From positions 186,001 to 250,000 of the forward strand of contig NW_026947685.1 in assembly GCF_034190915.1 (NCBI RefSeq): a stretch of 64,000 nucleotides of DNA, in the 5' to 3' direction. Of this stretch, positions 1 to 11,793 are shown piece after piece (the stretch's first letter is position 1; each line of letters opens with the position of its first letter). The DNA is from Cavia porcellus (lineage: Eukaryota > Chordata > Mammalia > Rodentia > Caviidae). The position numbers and the translations under genes were made by a program. The notes beneath the pieces are model-generated. The model made no database searches, was not told where the DNA came from, and saw only the letters and a program-made list of their open reading frames with translations.

Positions 1-1338
1 GTGATGTTTTTCCCACTCCTACTAGTGAATGTAATGTAACACACACCCATACAATGCGCACCACCCCGTGATGTTTTTCTCACTCCTACTAGTGAATGTA
101 ATGTAACACACACCCATACAATGCGCACCACCGCGTGATGTTTTTCTCACTCCCACTAGTGAATGTAATGTAACACACACCCTTACAATGCGCACCACCC
201 CGTGATGTTTTTCTCACTCCTACTAGAGAATCTAATGTAAAACACACCCATACAATGCGCACCACCCCGTGATGTTTTTCTCACTCCTACCAGTGAATGT
301 AATGTAACACACACCCATACAATGCACACCACCCCGTGATGTTTTTCTCACTCCTACCAGTGAATGTAATGTAACATACACCCATACAATGCGCACCACC
401 CCGTGATGTTTTTCTCACTGCTACTAGTGAATGTAATGTAACACACACCCATACAATGCGCACCACCCCGTGATGTTTTTCTCACTCCTATTAGTGAATG
501 TAATGTAACACACACCCATACAATGCGCACCACCCCGTGATGTTTTTCTCACTCCTACTAGTGAATGTAATGTAACACACACCCATACAATGCGCACCGC
601 CCGTGATGTTTTTCTCACTCCTACTAGTGAATGTAAAGTAACACACACCCATACAATGCGCACCACCCCGTGATGTTTTTCTCACTCCTACTAGTGAATG
701 TAATGTAACACACACCCATACAATGCGCACCGCCCGTGATGTTTTTCTCACTCCTACTAGTGAATGTAAAGTAACACACACCCATACAATGCGCACCACC
801 CCGTGATGTTTTTCTCACTCCTACTAGTGAATGTAATGTAACACACACCCATACAATGCGCACCACCGCGTGATGTTTTTCTCACTCCCACTAGTGAATG
901 TAATGTAACACACACCCTTACAATGCGCACCACCCCGTGATGTTTTTCTCACTCCTACTAGAGAATCTAATGTAAAACACACCCATACAATGCGCACCAC
1001 CCCGTGATGTTTTTCTCACTCCTACCAGTGAATGTAATGTAACACACACCCATACAATGCACACCACCCCGTGATGTTTTTCTCACTCCTACCAGTGAAT
1101 GTAATGTAACATACACCCATACAATGCGCACCACCCCGTGATGTTTTTCTCACTGCTACTAGTGAATGTAATGTAACACACACCCATACAATGCGCACCA
1201 CCCCGTGATGTTTTTCTCACTCCTATTAGTGAATGTAATGTAACACACACCCATACAATGCGCACCACCCCGTGACGTTTTTCTCACTCCTCCTAGTGAA
1301 TCTAATGTAACACAAACCCATACAATGCGCACCACCCC
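1..1338 (+). repeat. Monomer block, 20 units (region 1)
   Basis: Twenty monomers with two net one-base losses, both in the C-run (ACCGCCCGTG at 596 and 729). The block is a 735-bp tandem duplication: ACCGCG at 130 recurs at 865, and the private pair TAGAGAATC/GTAAAACAC at 224 recurs at 959. The last monomer carries CTCCTCCTAG and ACACAAACCC, the fixed left flank of region-1 inserts. Confidence 0.95.
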
Positions 1339-1481
1339 GCGATGTTTTTCAGAAACCTATCCTACATTGCCACTGCATGTTCCCTGACCTCCCAATGCTG
1401 ACCACCCTGCGATGCTTTTCTCCATCCTACATTGCCACTCACTACCTATCCTAATTCAGATCCTCCGATTCACACGACCCC
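1339..1481 (+). repeat. 143-bp insert, type alpha
   Basis: Two-part element of 70 + 73 bp. The first half starts GCGATGTTTTTCAGAAACC and the second GCGATGCTTTTCTCC; both contain ACATTGCCACT. Alpha markers are CTCCCAATGCTG and ACTACCTATCC. The left neighbour has ACACAAACCC; the right neighbour starts GTGACG instead of GTGATG. Confidence 0.95.
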
Positions 1482-3354
1482 GTGACGTTTTTCTCACTCC
1501 TACTAGTGAATGTAATGTAACACACACCCATACAATGCGCACCACCCCGTGATGTTTTTCTCACTCCTAGTAGTGAATGTAATGTAACACACACCCATAC
1601 AATGCGCACCACCCCGTGATGTTTTTCTCACTCCTACTAGTCAATGTAATGTAACACACACCCATACAATGCGCACCACCCCGTGATATTTTTCTCACTC
1701 CTACTAGTGAATGTAATGTAACACACACCCATACAATGCGCACCACCCCGTGATGTTTTTCTCACTCCTACTAGTGAATGTAATGTAACACACACCCATA
1801 CAATGCGCACCACCCCGTGATGTTTTTCTCACTCCTACTAGTGTGTCTAATGTAACACACACCCATACAATGCGCACCACCCCGTGATGTTTTTCTCACT
1901 CCTACTAGTGAATGTAATGTAGCACACACTCATACAATGCGCACCACCCCGTGATGTTTTTCTCACTCCTATTTGTGAATGTAATGTAACACACACCCAT
2001 ACAATGCGCACCACCCCGTGATGTTTTTCTCACTCCTACTAGTGAATGTAATGTAACACACACCCATACAATGCGCACCGCCCGTGATGTTTTTCTCACT
2101 CCTACTAGTGAATGTAAAGTAACACACACCCATACAATGCGCACCACCCCGTGATGTTTTTCTCACTCCTACTAGTGAATGTAATGTAACACACACCCAT
2201 ACAATGCGCACCACCCCGTGATGTTTTTCTCACTCCTACTAGTGAATGTAATGTAACACACACCCATACAATGCGCACCACCGCGTGATGTTTTTCCCAC
2301 TCCTACTAGTGAATGTAATGTAACACACACCCATACAATGCGCACCACCCCGTGATATTTTTCTCACTGCTACTAGTGAATGTAATGTAACACACACCCA
2401 TACAATGCGCACCACCGCGTGATGTTTTTCTCACTCCCACTAGTGAATGTAATGTAACACACACCCATACAATGCGCACCACCCGTGACGTTTGTCTCAC
2501 TCCTACTAGAGAATCTAATGTAACACACACCCATACCATGCGCACCACCCCGTGATGTTTTTCTCACTCCTACTAGTGAATGTAATGTAACACACACCCA
2601 TACAATGCGCACCACCCCGTGATGTTTTTCTCACTCCTACCAGTGAATGTAATGTAACACACACCCATACAATGCACACCACCCCGTGATGTTTTTCTCA
2701 CTCCTACCAGTGAATGTAATGTAACATACACCCATACAATGCGCACCACCCCGTGATGTTTTTCTCACTGCTACTAGTGAATGTAATGTAACACACACCC
2801 ATACAATGCGCACCACCGCGTGATGTTTTTCTCACTCCCACTAGTGAATGTAATGTAACACACACCCTTACAATGCGCACCACCCGTGACGTTTTTCTCA
2901 CTCCTACTAGAGAATCTAATGTAACACACACCCATACCATGCGCACCACCCCGTGATGTTTTTCTCACTCCTACTAGTGAATGTAATGTAACACACACCC
3001 ATACAATGCGCACCACCCCGTGATGTTTTTCTCACTCCTACCAGTGAATGTAATGTAACACACACCCATACAATGCACACCACCCCGTGATGTTTTTCTC
3101 ACTCCTACCAGTGAATGTAATGTAACATACACCCATACAATGCGCACCACCCCGTGATGTTTTTCTCACTGCTACTAGTGAATGTAATGTAACACACACC
3201 CATACAATGCGCACCACCCCGTGATGTTTTTCTCACTCCTATTAGTGAATGTAATGTAACACACACCCATACAATGCGCACCACCCCGTGACGTTTTTCT
3301 CACTCCTACTAGTGAATCTAATGTTACACAAACCCATACAATGCGCACCACCCC
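1482..3354 (+). repeat. Monomer block, 28 units (region 1)
   Basis: Twenty-eight monomers with three net one-base losses (C-run shortened near 2077, 2480 and 2882). Private variants include GTGTGTCTAATG near 1843, GTAGCACACACTC near 1919 and TATTTGTGAATG near 1970. A six-monomer tandem duplication (401 bp) lies between about 2414 and 3216: ACCGCG at 2414 and 2815, CCATACCATG at 2531 and 2932. Confidence 0.94.
2414..3216 (+). repeat. 401-bp six-monomer tandem duplication
   Basis: The ordered variant series ACCGCG, CCCGTGACG, AGAGAATC, CCATACCATG, two ACCAGTG monomers and CTGCTACTAG appears twice with a constant offset of 401 bp (6 x 67 - 1). The lost base is in the C-run before GTGACG in both copies, so the loss predates the duplication. 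The exact ends cannot be fixed because the flanking monomers are near consensus. Confidence 0.85.
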
Positions 3355-3497
3355 GCGATGTTTTTCAGAAACCTATCCTCCATTGCCACTTCATGTTCCC
3401 TGACCTCCCCATGCTGACCACCCTGCAATGCTTTTCTCCATGCTACATTGCCACTCACTGCCTATCCTAATTCAGATCCTCCGATTCACACGACCCC
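3355..3497 (+). repeat. 143-bp insert, type beta
   Basis: Beta markers are GCAATGC in place of GCGATGC at the half junction and CATGCTACATT in the second half, with GCCTATCCTAATTC. This copy alone has CACTTCATG where the others have CACTGCATG. The left flank is GTTACACAAACCC; the right flank starts GTGACG. Confidence 0.95.
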
Positions 3498-3765
3498 GTG
3501 ACGTTTTTCTCACTCCTACTAGTGAATGTAATGTAACACACACCCATACAATGCGCACCACCCCGTGATGTTTTTCTCACTGCTACTAGTGAATGTAATG
3601 TAACACACACCCATACAATGCGCAACACCCCGTGATGTTTTTCTCACTCCTATTAGTGAATGTAATGTAACACACACCCATACAATGCGCACCACCCCGT
3701 GATGTTTTTCTCACTCCTACTAGTGAATCTAATGTAACACAAACCCATACAATGCGCACCACCCC
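3498..3765 (+). repeat. Monomer block, 4 units (region 1)
   Basis: Exactly four monomers (268 bp), the shortest interval between inserts in the window. They are the GTGACG right flank of beta, a CTGCTAC monomer with GCGCAACACC, a TATTAG monomer, and the ACACAAACCC left flank of the next insert. Equivalent intervals elsewhere hold nine monomers. Confidence 0.94.
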
Positions 3766-3908
3766 GCGATGTTTTTCAGAAACCTATCCTCCATTGCCAC
3801 TGCATGTTCCCTGACCTCCCCATGCTGACCACCCTGCGATGCTTTTCTCCATCCTACATTGCCACTCACTGCCTATCGTAATTTAGATCCTCCGATTCAC
3901 ACGACCCC
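3766..3908 (+). repeat. 143-bp insert, type gamma
   Basis: Gamma markers are CATCCTACATT with TATCGTAATT in the second half; this copy has TTTAGATCC where the other gamma copies have TTCAGATCC. The right neighbour begins GTTACG, a flank found only after gamma inserts. Confidence 0.95.
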
Positions 3909-5448
3909 GTTACGTTTTTCTCACTCCTACTAGTGAATGTAATGTAACACACACCCATACAATGCGCACCACCCCGTGATGTTTTTCTCACTCCTACTAG
4001 TGAATGTAATGTAACACACACCCATACAATGCGCACCACCCCGTGATATTTTTCTCACTCCTACTAGTGAATGTAATGTAACACACACCCATACAATGCG
4101 CACCACCCCGTGATGTTTTTCTCACTCCTACTAGTGAATGTAATGTAACACACACCCATACAATGCGCACCACCCCGTGATGTTTTTCTCACTCCTACTA
4201 GTGAATCTAATGTAACACACACCCATACAATGCGCACCACCCCGTGATGTTTTTCTCACTCCTACTAGTGAATGTAATGTAGCACACACCCATACAATGC
4301 ACACCACCCCGTGATGTTTTTCTCACTCCTATTTGTGAATGTAATGTAACACACACCCATACAATGCGCACCACCCTGTGATGTTTTTCTCACTCCTACT
4401 AGTGAATGTAATGTAGCACACACCCATACAATGCGCACCACCCCGTGATGTTTTTCTCACTCCTATTTGTGAATGTAATGTAACACACACCCATACAATG
4501 CGCACCACCCCGTGATGTTTTTCTCACTCCTACTAGTGAATGTAATGTAACAAACACCCATACAATGCGCACCACCCCGTGATGTTTTTCTCACTCCTAC
4601 TAGTGAATGTAATGTAACACACACCCATACAATGCGCACCGCCCGTGATGTTTTTCTCACTCCTACTAGTGAATGTAAAGTAACACACACCCATACAATG
4701 CGCACCACCCCGTGATGTTTTTCTCACTCCTAATAGTGAATGTAATGTAACACACACCCATACAATGCGCACCACCCCGTGATGTTTTTCTCACTCCTAC
4801 TAGTGAATGTAATGTAACACACACCCATACAATGCGCACCACCGCGTGATGTTTTTCCCACTCCTACTAGTGAATGTAATGTAACACACACCCATACAAT
4901 GCGCACCACCCCGTGATGTTTTTCTCACTCCTACTAGTGAATGTAATGTAACACACACCCATACAATGCGCACCACCGCGTGATGTTTTTCTCACTCCCA
5001 CTAGTGAATGTAATGTAACACACACCCTTACAATGCGCACCACCCCGTGATGTTTTTCTCACTCCTACTAGAGAATCTAATGTAACACACACCCATACAA
5101 TGCGCACCACCCCGTGATGTTTTTCTCACTCCTACCAGTGAATGTAATGTAACACACACCCATACAATGCACACCACCCCGTGATGTTTTTCTCACTCCT
5201 ACCAGTGAATGTAATGTAACATACACCCATACAATGCGCACCACCCCGTGATGTTTTTCTCACTGCTACTAGTGAATGTAATGTAACACACACCCATACA
5301 ATGCGCACCACCCCGTGATGTTTTTCTCACTCCTATTAGTGAATGTAATGTAACACACACCCATACAATGCGCACCACCCCGTGACGTTTTTCTCACTCC
5401 TACTAGTGAATCTAATGTAACACAAACCCATACAATGCGCACCACACC
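3909..5448 (+). repeat. Monomer block, 23 units (region 1)
   Basis: Twenty-three monomers with one net base lost (ACCGCCC at 4638). It contains two GTAGCACAC monomers, two TATTTGTG monomers and one GTAAAGTAAC monomer. It matches the block at 8020-9559 at an offset of 4111 bp, including the shared loss. Confidence 0.94.
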
Positions 5449-5591
5449 GCGATGTTTTTCAGAAACCTATCCTACATTGCCACTGCATGTTCCCTGACCT
5501 CCCAATGCTGACCACCCTGCGATGCTTTTCTCCATCCTACATTGCCACTCACTACCTATCCTAATTCAGATCCTCCGATTCACACGACCCC
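5449..5591 (+). repeat. 143-bp insert, type alpha
   Basis: Carries the same CTCCCAATGCTG and ACTACCTATCC markers as the copy at 1339, at an offset of 4110 bp. Its left flank reads CACACCGCG rather than CACCCCGCG. The right neighbour begins GTGACG. Confidence 0.95.
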
Positions 5592-7130
5592 GTGACGTTT
5601 TTCTCACTCCTACTAGTGAATGTAATGTAACACACACCCATACAATGCGCACCACCCCGTGATGTTTTTCTCACTCCTAGTAGTGAATGTAATGTAACAC
5701 ACACCCATACAATGCGCACCACCCCGTGATGTTTTTCTCACTCCTACTAGTCAATGTAATGTAACACACACCCATACAATGCGCACCACCCCGTGATATT
5801 TTTCTCACTCCTACTAGTGAATGTAATGTAACACACACCCATACAATGCGCACCACCCCGTGATGTTTTTCTCACTCCTACTAGTGAATGTAATGTAACA
5901 CACACCCATACAATGCGCACCACCCCGTGATGTTTTTCTCACTCCTACTAGTGTGTCTAATGTAACACACACCCATACAATGCGCACCACCCCGTGATGT
6001 TTTTCTCACTCCTACTAGTGAATGTAATGTAGCACACACTCATACAATGCGCACCACCCCGTGATGTTTTTCTCACTCCTATTTGTGAATGTAATGTAAC
6101 ACACACCCATACAATGCGCACCACCCCGTGATGTTTTTCTCACTCCTACTAGTGAATGTAATGTAACACACACCCATACAATGCGCACCGCCCGTGATGT
6201 TTTTCTCACTCCTACTAGTGAATGTAAAGTAACACACACCCATACAATGCGCACCACCCCGTGATGTTTTTCTCACTCCTACTAGTGAATGTAATGTAAC
6301 ACACACCCATACAATGCGCACCACCCCGTGATGTTTTTCTCACTCCTACTAGTGAATGTAATGTAACACACACCCATACAATGCGCACCACCGCGTGATG
6401 TTTTTCCCACTCCTACTAGTGAATGTAATGTAACACACACCCATACAATGCGCACCACCCCGTGATATTTTTCTCACTGCTACTAGTGAATGTAATGTAA
6501 CACACACCCATACAATGCGCACCACCGCGTGATGTTTTTCTCACTCCCACTAGTGAATGTAATGTAACACACACCCATACAATGCGCACCACCGCGTGAT
6601 GTTTTTCTCACTCCCACTAGTGAATGTAATGTAACACACACCCTTACAATGCGCACCACCCGTGACGTTTTTCTCACTCCTACTAGAGAATCTAATGTAA
6701 CACACACCCATACCATGCGCACCACCCCGTGATGTTTTTCTCACTCCTACTAGTGAATGTAATGTAACACACACCCATACAATGCGCACCACCCCGTGAT
6801 GTTTTTCTCACTCCTACCAGTGAATGTAATGTAACACACACCCATACAATGCACACCACCCCGTGATGTTTTTCTCACTCCTACCAGTGAATGTAATGTA
6901 ACATACACCCATACAATGCGCACCACCCCGTGATGTTTTTCTCACTGCTACTAGTGAATGTAATGTAACACACACCCATACAATGCGCACCACCCCGTGA
7001 TGTTTTTCTCACTCCTATTAGTGAATGTAATGTAACACACACCCATACAATGCGCACCACCCCGTGACGTTTTTCTCACTCCTACTAGTGAATCTAATGT
7101 TACACAAACCCATACAATGCGCACCACCCC
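5592..7130 (+). repeat. Monomer block, 23 units (region 1)
   Basis: Twenty-three monomers with two net one-base losses. It follows the order of the block at 1482 (offset 4110) through GTGTGTCTAATG, GTAGCACACACTC, TATTTGTG, ACCGCCC and GTAAAGTAAC. It then has five monomers fewer because the 401-bp duplication is largely absent here. Confidence 0.94.
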
Positions 7131-7273
7131 GCGATGTTTTTCAGAAACCTATCCTCCATTGCCACTGCATGTTCCCTGACCTCCCCATGCTGACCACCCT
7201 GCAATGCTTTTCTCCATGCTACATTGCCATTCACTGCCTATCCTAATTCAGATCCTCCGATTCACACGACCCC
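7131..7273 (+). repeat. 143-bp insert, type beta
   Basis: GCAATGC and CATGCTACATT identify beta. Private change: GCCATTCACT where the family has GCCACTCACT. The left flank GTTACACAAACCC is shared with the beta copy at 3355; the right neighbour begins GTGACG. Confidence 0.95.
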
Positions 7274-7876
7274 GTGACGTTTTTCTCACTCCTACTAGTG
7301 AATGTAATGTAACACACACCCATACAATGCGCACCACCCCGTGATGTTTTTCTCACTCCTACTAGTGAATCTAATGTAACACACACACAAACAATGCGCA
7401 CCACCCCGTGATGTTTTTCTCACTCCTAGTAGTGAATCTAATGTAACACACAACCATACAATGCGCACCACCCCTTGATGTTTTTCTCACTCCTACTAGT
7501 GAATGTAATGTAACACACACCCATACAATGCGCACCACCCCGTGATGTTTATCTCACTCCTACCAGTGAATGTAATGTAACACACACCCATACAATGCAC
7601 ACCACCCCGTGATGTTTTTCTCACTCCTACCAGTGAATGTAATGTAACATACACCCATACAATGCGCACCACCCCGTGATGTTTTTCTCACTGCTACTAG
7701 TGAATGTAATGTAACACACACCCATACAATGCGCAACACCCCGTGATGTTTTTCTCACTCCTATTAGTGAATGTAATGTAACACACACCCATACAATGCG
7801 CACCACCCCGTGATGTTTTTCTCACTCCTACTAGTGAATCTAATGTAACACAAACCCATACAATGCGCACCACCCC
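7274..7876 (+). repeat. Monomer block, 9 units (region 1)
   Basis: Exactly nine monomers (603 bp). Markers are CACACACACAAACAATG near 7379, CACACAACCATAC near 7446, CCCCTTGATG near 7472 and GTTTATCTCAC near 7546. The same series follows the beta inserts at 9560 and 14079. Confidence 0.94.
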
Positions 7877-8019
7877 GCGATGTTTTTCAGAAACCTATCC
7901 TCCATTGCCACTGCATGTTCCCTGACCTCCCCATGCTGACCACCCTGCGATGCTTTTCTCCATCCTACATTGCCACTCACTGCCTATCGTAATTCAGATC
8001 CTCCGATTCACACGACCCC
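7877..8019 (+). repeat. 143-bp insert, type gamma
   Basis: TATCGTAATTCAG and the following GTTACG flank identify gamma. It lies 4111 bp from the gamma copy at 3766. Confidence 0.95.
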
Positions 8020-9559
8020 GTTACGTTTTTCTCACTCCTACTAGTGAATGTAATGTAACACACACCCATACAATGCGCACCACCCCGTGATGTTTTTCTC
8101 ACTCCTACTAGTGAATGTAATGTAACACACACCCATACAATGCGCACCACCCCGTGATATTTTTCTCACTCCTACTAGTGAATGTAATGTAACACACACC
8201 CATACAATGCGCACCACCCCGTGATGTTTTTCTCACTCCTACTAGTGAATGTAATGTAACACACACCCATACAATGCGCACCACCCCGTGATGTTTTTCT
8301 CACTCCTACTAGTGAATCTAATGTAACACACACCCATACAATGCGCACCACCCCGTGATGTTTTTCTCACTCCTACTAGTGAATGTAATGTAGCACACAC
8401 CCATACAATGCACACCACCCCGTGATGTTTTTCTCACTCCTATTTGTGAATGTAATGTAACACACACCCATACAATGCGCACCACCCTGTGATGTTTTTC
8501 TCACTCCTACTAGTGAATGTAATGTAGCACACACCCATACAATGCGCACCACCCCGTGATGTTTTTCTCACTCCTATTTGTGAATGTAATGTAACACACA
8601 CCCATACAATGCGCACCACCCCGTGATGTTTTTCTCACTCCTACTAGTGAATGTAATGTAACAAACACCCATACAATGCGCACCACCCCGTGATGTTTTT
8701 CTCACTCCTACTAGTGAATGTAATGTAACACACACCCATACAATGCGCACCGCCCGTGATGTTTTTCTCACTCCTACTAGTGAATGTAAAGTAACACACA
8801 CCCATACAATGCGCACCACCCCGTGATGTTTTTCTCACTCCTACTAGTGAATGTAATGTAACACACACCCATACAATGCGCACCACCCCGTGATGTTTTT
8901 CTCACTCCTACTAGTGAATGTAATGTAACACACACCCATACAATGCGCACCACCGCGTGATGTTTTTCCCACTCCTACTAGTGAATGTAATGTAACACAC
9001 ACCCATACAATGCGCACCACCCCGTGATGTTTTTCTCACTCCTACTAGTGAATGTAATGTAACACACACCCATACAATGCGCACCACCGCGTGATGTTTT
9101 TCTCACTCCCACTAGTGAATGTAATGTAACACACACCCTTACAATGCGCACCACCCCGTGATGTTTTTCTCACTCCTACTAGAGAATCTAATGTAACACA
9201 CACCCATACAATGCGCACCACCCCGTGATGTTTTTCTCACTCCTACCAGTGAATGTAATGTAACACACACCCATACAATGCACACCACCCCGTGATGTTT
9301 TTCTCACTCCTACCAGTGAATGTAATGTAACATACACCCATACAATGCGCACCACCCCGTGATGTTTTTCTCACTGCTACTAGTGAATGTAATGTAACAC
9401 ACACCCATACAATGCGCACCACCCCGTGATGTTTTTCTCACTCCTATTAGTGAATGTAATGTAACACACACCCATACAATGCGCACCACCCCGTGACGTT
9501 TTTCTCACTCCTACTAGTGAATCTAATGTAACACAAACCCATACAATGCGCACCACCCC
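8020..9559 (+). repeat. Monomer block, 23 units (region 1)
   Basis: Twenty-three monomers with one net base lost, matching the block at 3909-5448 monomer by monomer at 4111 bp. It ends in the ACACAAACCC flank. Here it leads into a beta insert, whereas its partner leads into alpha. Confidence 0.94.
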
Positions 9560-9702
9560 GCGATGTTTTTCAGAAACCTATCCTCCATTGCCACTGCATG
9601 TTCCCTGACCTCCCCATGCTGACCACCCTGCAATGCTTTTCTCCATGCTACATTGCCACTCACTGCCTATCCTAATTCAGATCCTCCGATTCACACGACC
9701 CC
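9560..9702 (+). repeat. 143-bp insert, type beta at an alpha position
   Basis: GCAATGC and CATGCTACATT mark it as beta, but its position in the higher-order repeat is that of alpha (4111 bp after 5449). The sequence to its left is the pre-alpha block; the sequence to its right is the post-beta block. This looks like an exchange junction. Confidence 0.93.
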
Positions 9703-10303
9703 GTGACGTTTTTCTCACTCCTACTAGTGAATGTAATGTAACACACACCCATACAATGCGCACCACCCCGTGATGTTTTTCTCACTCCTACTAGTGAATC
9801 TAATGTAACACACACACAAACAATGCGCACCACCCCGTGATGTTTTTCTCACTCCTAGTAGTGAATCTAATGTAACACACAACCATACAATGCGCACCAC
9901 CCTTGATGTTTTTCTCACTCCTACTAGTGAATGTAATGTAACACACACCCATACAATGCGCACCACCCCGTGATGTTTATCTCACTCCTACCAGTGAATG
10001 TAATGTAACACACACCCATACAATGCACACCACCCCGTGATGTTTTTCTCACTCCTACCAGTGAATGTAATGTAACATACACCCATACAATGCGCACCAC
10101 CCCGTGATGTTTTTCTCACTGCTACTAGTGAATGTAATGTACACACACCCATACAATGCGCAACACCCCGTGATGTTTTTCTCACTCCTATTAGTGAATG
10201 TAATGTAACACACACCCATACAATGCGCACCACCCCGTGATGTTTTTCTCACTCCTACTAGTGAATCTAATGTAACACAAACCCATACAATGCGCACCAC
10301 CCC
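9703..10303 (+). repeat. Monomer block, 9 units (region 1)
   Basis: Nine monomers with two net losses: CACCCTTGATG near 9898 (C-run) and GTACACACACCC near 10139 (A-run). Otherwise it follows the post-beta series of 7274-7876. Confidence 0.94.
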
Positions 10304-10446
10304 GCGATGTTTTTCAGAAACCTATCCTCCATTGCCACTGCATGTTCCCTGACCTCCCCATGCTGACCACCCTGCGATGCTTTTCTCCATCCTACATTGC
10401 CACTCACTGCCTATCGTAATTCAGATCCTCCGATTCACACGACCCC
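10304..10446 (+). repeat. 143-bp insert, type gamma
   Basis: TATCGTAATTCAG in the second half, with the GTTACG right flank. It is 4521 bp upstream of the gamma copy at 14825. Confidence 0.95.
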
Positions 10447-11650
10447 GTTACGTTTTTCTCACTCCTACTAGTGAATGTAATGTAACACACACCCATACAA
10501 TGCGCACCACCCCGTGATGTTTTTCTCACTCCTACTAGTGAATGTAATGTAACACACACCCATACAATGCGCACCACCCGTGATATTTTTCTCACTCCTA
10601 CTAGTGAATGTAATGTAACACACACCCATACAATGCGCACCACCCCGTGATGTTTTTCTCACTCCTACTAGTGAATGTAATGTAACACACACCCATACAA
10701 TGCGCACCACCCCGTGATGTTTTTCTCACTCCTACTAGTGAATCTAATGTAACACACACCCATACAATGCGCACCACCCCGTGATGTTTTTCTCACTCCT
10801 ACTAGTGAATGTAATGTAGCACACACCCATACAATGCACACCACCCCGTGATGTTTTTCTCACTCCTATTTGTGAATGTAATGTAACACACACCCATACA
10901 ATGCGCACCACCCCGTGATGTTTTTCTCACTCCTACTAGTGAATGTAATGTAACAAACACCCATACAATGCGCACCACCCCGTGATGTTTTTCTCACTCC
11001 TACTAGTGAATGTAATGTAACACACACCCATACAATGCGCACCGCCCGTGATGTTTTTCTCACTCCTATTAGTGAATGTAATGTAACACACACCCATACA
11101 ATGCGCACCATCCCGTGATGTTTTTCTCACTCCTACTAGTGAATGTAATGTAACACACACCCATACAATGCGCACCACCCCGTGATGTTTTTCTCACTCC
11201 TACTAGTGAATCTAATGTAACACACACACAAACAATGCGCACCACCCCATGATGTTTTTCTCACTCCTACTAGTGAATCTAATGTAACACACACCCATAC
11301 AATGCGCACCACCCCGTGATGTTTTTCTCACTCCTACTAGTGAATGTAATGTAACACACACCCATACAATGCACACCACCCCGTGATGTTTTTCTCACTC
11401 CTACCAGTGAATGTAATGTAACATACACCCATACAATGCGCACCACCCCGTGATGTTTTTCTCACTGCTACTAGTGAATGTAATGTAACACACACCCATA
11501 CAATGCGCACCACCACGTGATGTTTTTCTCACTCCTATTAGTGAATGTAATGTAACACACACCCATACAATGCGCACCACCCCGTGACGTTTTTCTCACT
11601 CCTACTAGTGAATCTAATGTAACACAAACCCATACAATGCGCACCACCCC
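10447..11650 (+). repeat. Monomer block, 18 units (region 1)
   Basis: Eighteen monomers with two net one-base losses (near 10577 and 11042). Its middle part recurs at about 15388-15700 at an offset near 4522 bp, including AACAAACACCC and the CATCCCGTG variant. It ends in the ACACAAACCC flank. Confidence 0.93.
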
Positions 11651-11793
11651 GCGATGTTTTTCAGAAACCTATCCTACATTGCTACTGCATGTTCCCTGAC
11701 CTCCCCATGCTGACCACCCTGCGATGCTTTTCTCCATCCTACATTGCCACTCACTACCTATCCTAATTCAGATCCTCCGATTCACACGACCCC
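11651..11793 (+). repeat. 143-bp insert, type alpha
   Basis: ACTACCTATCC marks alpha, but it has CCCCATGCTG instead of CCCAATGCTG, and a private ATTGCTACTGC. The right neighbour begins GTGACG. Confidence 0.95.

Larger units (their letters stand above)
1339..9559 (+). repeat. Two copies of a ~4.11-kb higher-order repeat
   Basis: Inserts and marker monomers recur at 4110-4111 bp: alpha 1339 to 5449, gamma 3766 to 7877, and the loss-bearing monomer group at 4463 to 8574. Each copy contains three inserts and 55 monomers, minus three or four bases. Internal differences exist: the beta insert sits five monomers earlier in the second copy. A rearranged third copy follows from 9560, in which beta takes the place of alpha. 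Confidence 0.9.

Noticed and set aside
3288..7246. Forward-strand 60-codon frames at 3288-3470 and 7064-7246 crossing the beta inserts
   Set aside because: They exist only because the insert and flank lack a stop in that frame. The equivalent frame is broken in the other beta copies and in all other types.
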